From Nyssa sinensis (lineage: Eukaryota; Streptophyta; Magnoliopsida; Cornales; Nyssaceae): 64,000 nucleotides of DNA. The DNA is taken from NCBI GenBank assembly GCA_008638375.1, contig CM018051.1, positions 38,262,177 to 38,326,176 of the forward strand, in the 5' to 3' direction. The translations under genes were made by a program, and so were the position numbers. The notes under the pieces were generated by a model. It did no database searches and was not told the DNA's origin. It worked only from the letters and a program-made list of their open reading frames with translations. Below, piece by piece: positions 59,043-64,000 of the stretch (positions are counted from its first letter, which is position 1; every line of letters begins with the position of its first letter).

Positions 59043-60428
59043 TGACACGACCCGTGACCCACCCTCTGCGGATCCCGGATTACGCACCCGATCCGACATT
59101 TCTGCCGAACCAAGGGTTCTTAACTTACTACACAAACCGTGCTCTTAACATGCAACAACTTAATTGCGAAAGATTTGAAAAATATTTAGTTACAAAAGTT
59201 GCATGTTATACATATTGTTCTCAAAAGTGCGGAATACAAAAATAATTTTTTCATACATCTGATCTACCCAAGACGTGGACCACATGGGAGTACTATAAAA
59301 CTTTCTGTACTGAGTATTACCCCTGTACTGCAAAAGTATGTCCACTGCTATTGCTACTGCTCGTCTACAGCTTCCTTCCTTGAAAATTTTAGGGAAATAA
59401 GGGGTGAGCTAACTAAAGCTCAATAAGTAATTCTCCTTTGCTCTGTCATGTGTACAAGAATATGAAAAGGCATTATCCACGAGGAAATAGGATAAATGCA
59501 GATGTACTAGCCAATCATAAATAAAGATCTCATCAATGAATGCCAACAATAGGAATTCAAATGATCAACCAGGATAATCAATCTGATAGCATACAAGCAA
59601 TCACTGAATAATAGTTGTGAAATCTCATGATCAATCATAATAAAGTAACATGATCAGGCTACGAATGTCACAACATAAGATAATGATATCAATAAATTTG
59701 AGATGCCTAGATAATGGTGAGGCCCAGTTACCCCGATGGTTCACATTCGGTGCTCGCCGGCCTCATCGAATGATCTTGCCCTGAGCTCGTATTCAGTGCG
59801 CGTAGGCTTTGCTGAATACTACCGCTCTGAACACGTATCCGGTGCTTGAAGGCCTCGCCGGATACGGCTCCGTGCACAATATAAAATAAATAATAAATCC
59901 CCCGAAATTTGGACCCGAAGGTCATAACTGGCATCAGGTGGAAATGTGACTGATCACAAATCCGGCTCTTTAAGGATATATCAAGATCATACAATTTCTG
60001 GGTAAGTGAAATGAATTCACATCTGAATCGAGTGCAACTATCTGGCCTTCTCGGCCCTGGGTACAAGTGTACAATAAGAACTCAATGCACAGTGTACTAC
60101 TGATCAAGATATATTCATGTAACATCAACAATACTTTCCACATGATAGAGCAATATCAATGTGGTTCAATTATTCTGAAAATATATAAGGAGTACAACAA
60201 TAGCGTATGTACAAGAAAGTATGACTTGGCTCGGAATGTAACACATACAGAGATCAGAGATTACTTACCTTTAACTTTCCTTGAACTACAATGATTTAGA
60301 CTGCTTTTTCCATGCCCTCCCTTGTTCCTATAATCCAAGAAACATATCTCAGTCTATCATCATTTGAATGATGCTATTCATCAAATTTTATGTCTTTATT
60401 TTATAAGTTTCCCTTTTCCTAAAATAGA

Positions 60429-60733
60429 CTCTACCATTGAGTCTGGAATGTCCAAGAAAGTCGGTTTAGGCTTTTACTGATCTTAAATCGGACTCTTGGA
60501 TCGAAAAGGGCAAAACTGTCTTTTGTACTTTATAGGTACTTTTATTCCCGGAACCTCTTTTTATAATTTTGACCTCACCGTTGGATTCAGTGGGTTCGAG
60601 ATAGTAAGAATACCCATATAACTTGCCTTGTTAGGACACAGGGGTATTTTGGTCATTTTAAGACTTGTTTTCATTGTATTTTAATGTTTGGAGTCTCGTC
60701 TCATAAAACGGACCTCATCATTGGATCCAGAAT
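60429..60733 (-). repeat. Three CACCATTG modules at 140-145-bp spacing
   Basis: CTCTACCATTGAGTCTGGAA (60429), CTCACCGTTGGATTCAGTGG (60574) and CTCATCATTGGATCCAGAAT (60714). The third is preceded by GTCTCGTCTCATAAAACGGA, as in other copies. Confidence 0.78.
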
Positions 60734-62304
60734 GCTCGAGATAATAAAGTTTGACTATTTATTCACCCCGTTCGGACTTCGTTTGACTTATTTGTGACTC
60801 AAGGGTAAAATGGTAATTTTACCTATTTAATAAATTATTTAAATAATTTATTTTATTATTTATCAAGGGTGCATTTGAAATTTATTTTCAAAGTTTGGGC
60901 CAGACTTGAATTATTGTAAACAGTTGGGGTCAGAATTGAATTTTGAAAAGTTTTGGTTCAATTTCTAAATTTTGTACAATGAACCAAACGGTTCACTTGT
61001 GGTAACCCTAAACCAGACCGGTTATGCACTGAACCAGCCGGTTCAGGCTAACTCAGAGAACCGGTTTAAGAGGTCATGCTGACGTCATGATGACGTCAGC
61101 CCTAACTTAAAAATTTTAAAACTCTTTAATTAAACGGTGCAGTTTCATCGCCCCATTGGATCCGGTCGGGTCCCGACCCGACCCAGACCCAGATCCGGTC
61201 CCGTCTCAACCCGATATGCCCCGCGCTATTCCGGTGATCTTCTCCGGTTGGTCTAACCAGCGCCGATCACCGGAAAATGGACCAGTCACTGTTTTGCTTC
61301 GTTTTCAGGTCAAAACTTCAAATTTTTTGAACCAAAATCATCCTAACGTTTTAATAATTAATTTAAACTAGCTTTGGGCCTCGGTTGCTACGGTTTTCAA
61401 GACCCATTTTCAGTTTTCCGACCACTGTGCCCAGTTTCCGGCCAACACCATTTTCTTCAATTTTATGCCATTTACTCCCCTGGTTTCACTCTACTTTGTT
61501 ACTGACCTTCATTAGAATTTATAGAGGACACTTCTACATTATTTGAACTAAAAAATACACATAAAATAACAGCTTCCAATGTTTTTCACCACAACCTACA
61601 ACTAAGGGTTTCTCCCTCATTTTTAACCCAAATGGCTCTCGGTTTCTTCCCATCTTCATTATTTTCCATGCTTATTTAGACTCTATATTCAGAATCAATC
61701 GAATTAGGCTAGAAAATTTTAAAACAGAAATAAACACTTACTACAAATTCCTGATTTCTTGATGTTGCGTGTTCCTCCTCCTTGTGTCTCCCTTTTTGAT
61801 CTTTCTGCAAGTTTCCTGAGCTCCTTCTTGACTCACTTAGATTCCTCGGTGCCTTTCTCTCCTCTGATTTCCTCACTTCTCATGTAAAGATATACACATA
61901 TACACATAAGTGTATATTTCTTGCCCTGATTTCACCTATCGGTCATGTCCGGCCATGCTCCTCCCATACCTTTCTGACTTCTACCTTACCTTTCTGATTT
62001 CTCCCATACTCCTATGCCCATTAGGTTGGTTTAGGTTAGGTGTTTTATTATTATAATTATATATATATGTATATATATATATATACCTAACACTCACACA
62101 CACACACACACGGCTGTTACAGCCCCTTTTTTTTCTCTTTTGTTTTATTTTAATAATATATATACATATATTCTTGCATATATATATATACACTATACTA
62201 TACTTATACGTATATATGTTCATAATTTATACGTATATGTTTACATATATTCTTCCCAATTCATATTTGCACACGTGCACTTTAATTTAATTACATTGCA
62301 TGTG

Positions 62305-62322
62305 TATACGTATGCATGCATG
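62305..62322. promoter_or_regulatory. RY-type motif in the long LTR
   Basis: TATACGTATGCATGCATG is found here and, identically, at 2554-2571 in another reverse copy, each 150-230 bp from the LTR 5' end. CATGCATG is the core recognised by B3-domain (ABI3/FUS3) regulators in plants. A binding function here is inference. Confidence 0.5.
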
Positions 62323-62536
62323 CATGGCTGCGCGTGTACACACATTTCGAGACTGGTTTCCGGGTCGCTTATCTTGATCCGGCATTATTCATACATGGGC
62401 AAGATTTCTATTTGGACAATGCAATGCAGTTAATATTTCACAAGATATAAGTTTCAAAAGTTCTAAATACCATTGATATAGTGTTGCCCGACCCGACTGC
62501 CTCGATATATGTGCTAATCCAGGTCGGGGTATTACA

Positions 62537-63495
62537 CTAGATGTTTGACTTTGCTGTCAGATTAGAAATGACCTTTCTTTCCACACTTGAAGCAGACATC
62601 AGAAGATGAAGCTTTGTGGGAAGGATTCTCGCTGGTAGAAGATTTCTTTCTATTGTTGACTTTGTGATAATCACGATTTTTAGAAGATTTACGGGATTCA
62701 CCTTGGTGGTGATTCCTCCTTTGTTTGTGACTACGATGATGGTGACGATGTCGATGACTGGAACTAGGATGACTATCCTGGTTATGTTTGGACCATCTTT
62801 TGGAAGGGGCAACTGAGGTAAGCCATATCTAACACAGAAATTGCCTAGTTCATATTTGGCACGTTTCTTGTTCTTGGAGGCTTGGCTATTGATTTTCATA
62901 TCAATGCACATCCGCATACCTTCTTTACGAACTATGCAAATGATATCACCGTATGTAAGACTAGGGTACTCTATGATTCCGGTGGCCTGACTGAGGATGT
63001 CTCTAATCTTATGGGCAAAAAGACTAGGGAGATCATTAATGAATTTTTCTTTCCAAAATGGTGAGTCACTGTCATCTCTGAGCATAACTCTAGAACAAAA
63101 GACTTCTTGGTACCATTCAAAATTGCTGAGGGTTGGACAATTGAGATTGGTTAACTAGTCATGGATCCTAGCAATTATGTGACTAGGAGTTCCTATGAAA
63201 TGTTTGGTAATGGTGTAGATGAGGGTATTGACACCATCAGGTTCAGCTCTACCTATGGTTTCGTAAAAAATGGGGTTTCCTTCGGGGTCACGTTTGAGTG
63301 CGTGAATGATTGAGTCTCTGGTTTCTTGACTGAAGTGTTTCTCCCACCATACGAGAAGCTTACCAGTGAAACCAAGGACTAACAATTGAATGACATCTGT
63401 GTGAGAAGTGTGATTTTTCTCAATGTAGAAGTTGGCGGTCATAGCCATATGATGGAGTTTGGTAAGAATTTCGTGTTCAGAGAGGCCATCTATAT
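62537..63495 (-). pseudogene. Endogenous pararetrovirus: coat protein segment
   Basis: Continues the viral fragment beyond the solo LTR. It holds a Trp-rich capsid core (63495-63155, one in-frame stop at about 63150 from CAG to TAG), a second capsid piece (63085-62830), a frameshift near 62830, a His/Arg/Lys-rich nucleic-acid-binding stretch and a C-x2-C-x4-H knuckle start at about 62570 that is cut by the solo LTR. Order capsid, knuckle, protease, RT on one strand is that of caulimovirids. The N-terminal side is displaced by another LTR at 63496. It is a dead copy. Confidence 0.8.
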
Positions 63496-64000
63496 TGTAA
63501 TATCCCGACTCGGGACACCAGGCCATATGGCACATATTACGAGATTATGAAAATTTGTGTAAAGATTTTTACAATCAACAAAATAATTAATTAATTTTAT
63601 GAGTAATCAATTAAAGTATAAGAAATGATTATATAAATTATAAATTAAATATTATATATATATGTATATAAAGCCAAATATATATGTGATCCAACATGCA
63701 TATATATATATATATGTGTATAATTGAATTAAAATTATATATGAATCAACATGTGAACAGTGGTGTGTGTGTGTGTGTGTGTCGGCTACAATATATATGT
63801 GTGTGTTAGTATATAAGTGTGGGTGTATAATATTATATACATATATATAAACATCACAAAATATCAAAACAAAATCCAAAGAAAATTTAATGCAAATGGA
63901 AAAGAGAAAAAGCAAAGATTTATAAGATGGAAGGGAGCCTGGAAGTAGGTGTTAGAATAGGGTGAATCGTGTAGAGAGAGAGAGAATGGAGGAGAGAAAG
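63496..64000 (+). mobile_element. Start of a long LTR, forward (runs off window)
   Basis: Starts TGTAATATCCCGACTCGGG within the viral capsid region; TATAT at 63491-63495 is the expected left target duplication. It contains a (GT)n run (63763-63782) and TA tracts. The remainder is outside the window. Confidence 0.65.

Larger units (their letters stand above)
59043..62536 (-). mobile_element. Solo long LTR, reverse, 3494 bp, inside the pararetrovirus
   Basis: Left end TGACACGACCCGTGACCC, right end CAGGTCGGGGTATTACA. Flanks are CTAGC (59038-59042) and CTAGA (62537-62541), a 4/5 target duplication. It contains the conserved block (59379-59433), three CTCACCATTGG modules (60429, 60574, 60714), an RY motif (62305-62322) and TA and CA microsatellites. 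No internal domain. It separates the capsid and protease segments of the viral copy. Confidence 0.82.

Overview
The window looks like a flowering-plant (probably eudicot) nuclear genome, almost certainly a repeat-dense heterochromatic block. I recognise no host gene, tRNA or rRNA. Nearly everything traceable is nested retroelement: three Ty3/gypsy Tat-lineage elements, three Ty1/copia pieces, about fifteen copies or fragments of very long LTRs that look chromovirus (Tekay/Del)-like, an hAT transposase remnant and a broken endogenous pararetrovirus.

Layout. 1-7717: one reverse and two forward copies of the long LTR; the 3419-7717 copy is preceded by a polypurine-like 3' boundary and ends exactly where a Tat LTR resumes. 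7718-19260: Tat1, with interrupted 5' LTR, PBS, gag, protease, RT, RNase H, a second archaeal-type RNase H, integrase, a 61-bp tandem array, two antisense genes (one with two apparent introns), PPT and 3' LTR. 19261-30748: overlapping and truncated long LTRs in both orientations, including a 1.35-kb expanded minisatellite. 30749-38827: Tat2 on the minus strand, split in its gag zinc knuckle by a 3.8-kb solo LTR with a perfect 5-bp duplication. 38990-42786: hAT fragment, a three-unit repeat and the 3' end of Tat3. 42787-53451: three minus-strand copia pieces, the first split by a 3.2-kb solo LTR with a perfect 5-bp duplication. 53452-57185: another reverse long LTR. 57455-63495: minus-strand pararetrovirus fragment (capsid, protease, RT start), split by a 3.5-kb solo LTR. 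63496-64000: start of a further forward long LTR.

No coding unit is intact from end to end. Most in-frame stops in Tat1 are explained by C-to-T or G-to-A changes, as expected for long-methylated copies. The most informative features are (a) insertion breakpoints that give the order of events to the base, (b) the spliced antisense gene of the Tat lineage, (c) shared internal structure in the long LTRs (modules at about 150-bp spacing, a conserved splice-acceptor-like block, an RY motif and an expandable minisatellite), and (d) the split pararetrovirus. Family assignments rest on motif recognition by eye; lineage names for the long LTRs and the copia pieces are inference.
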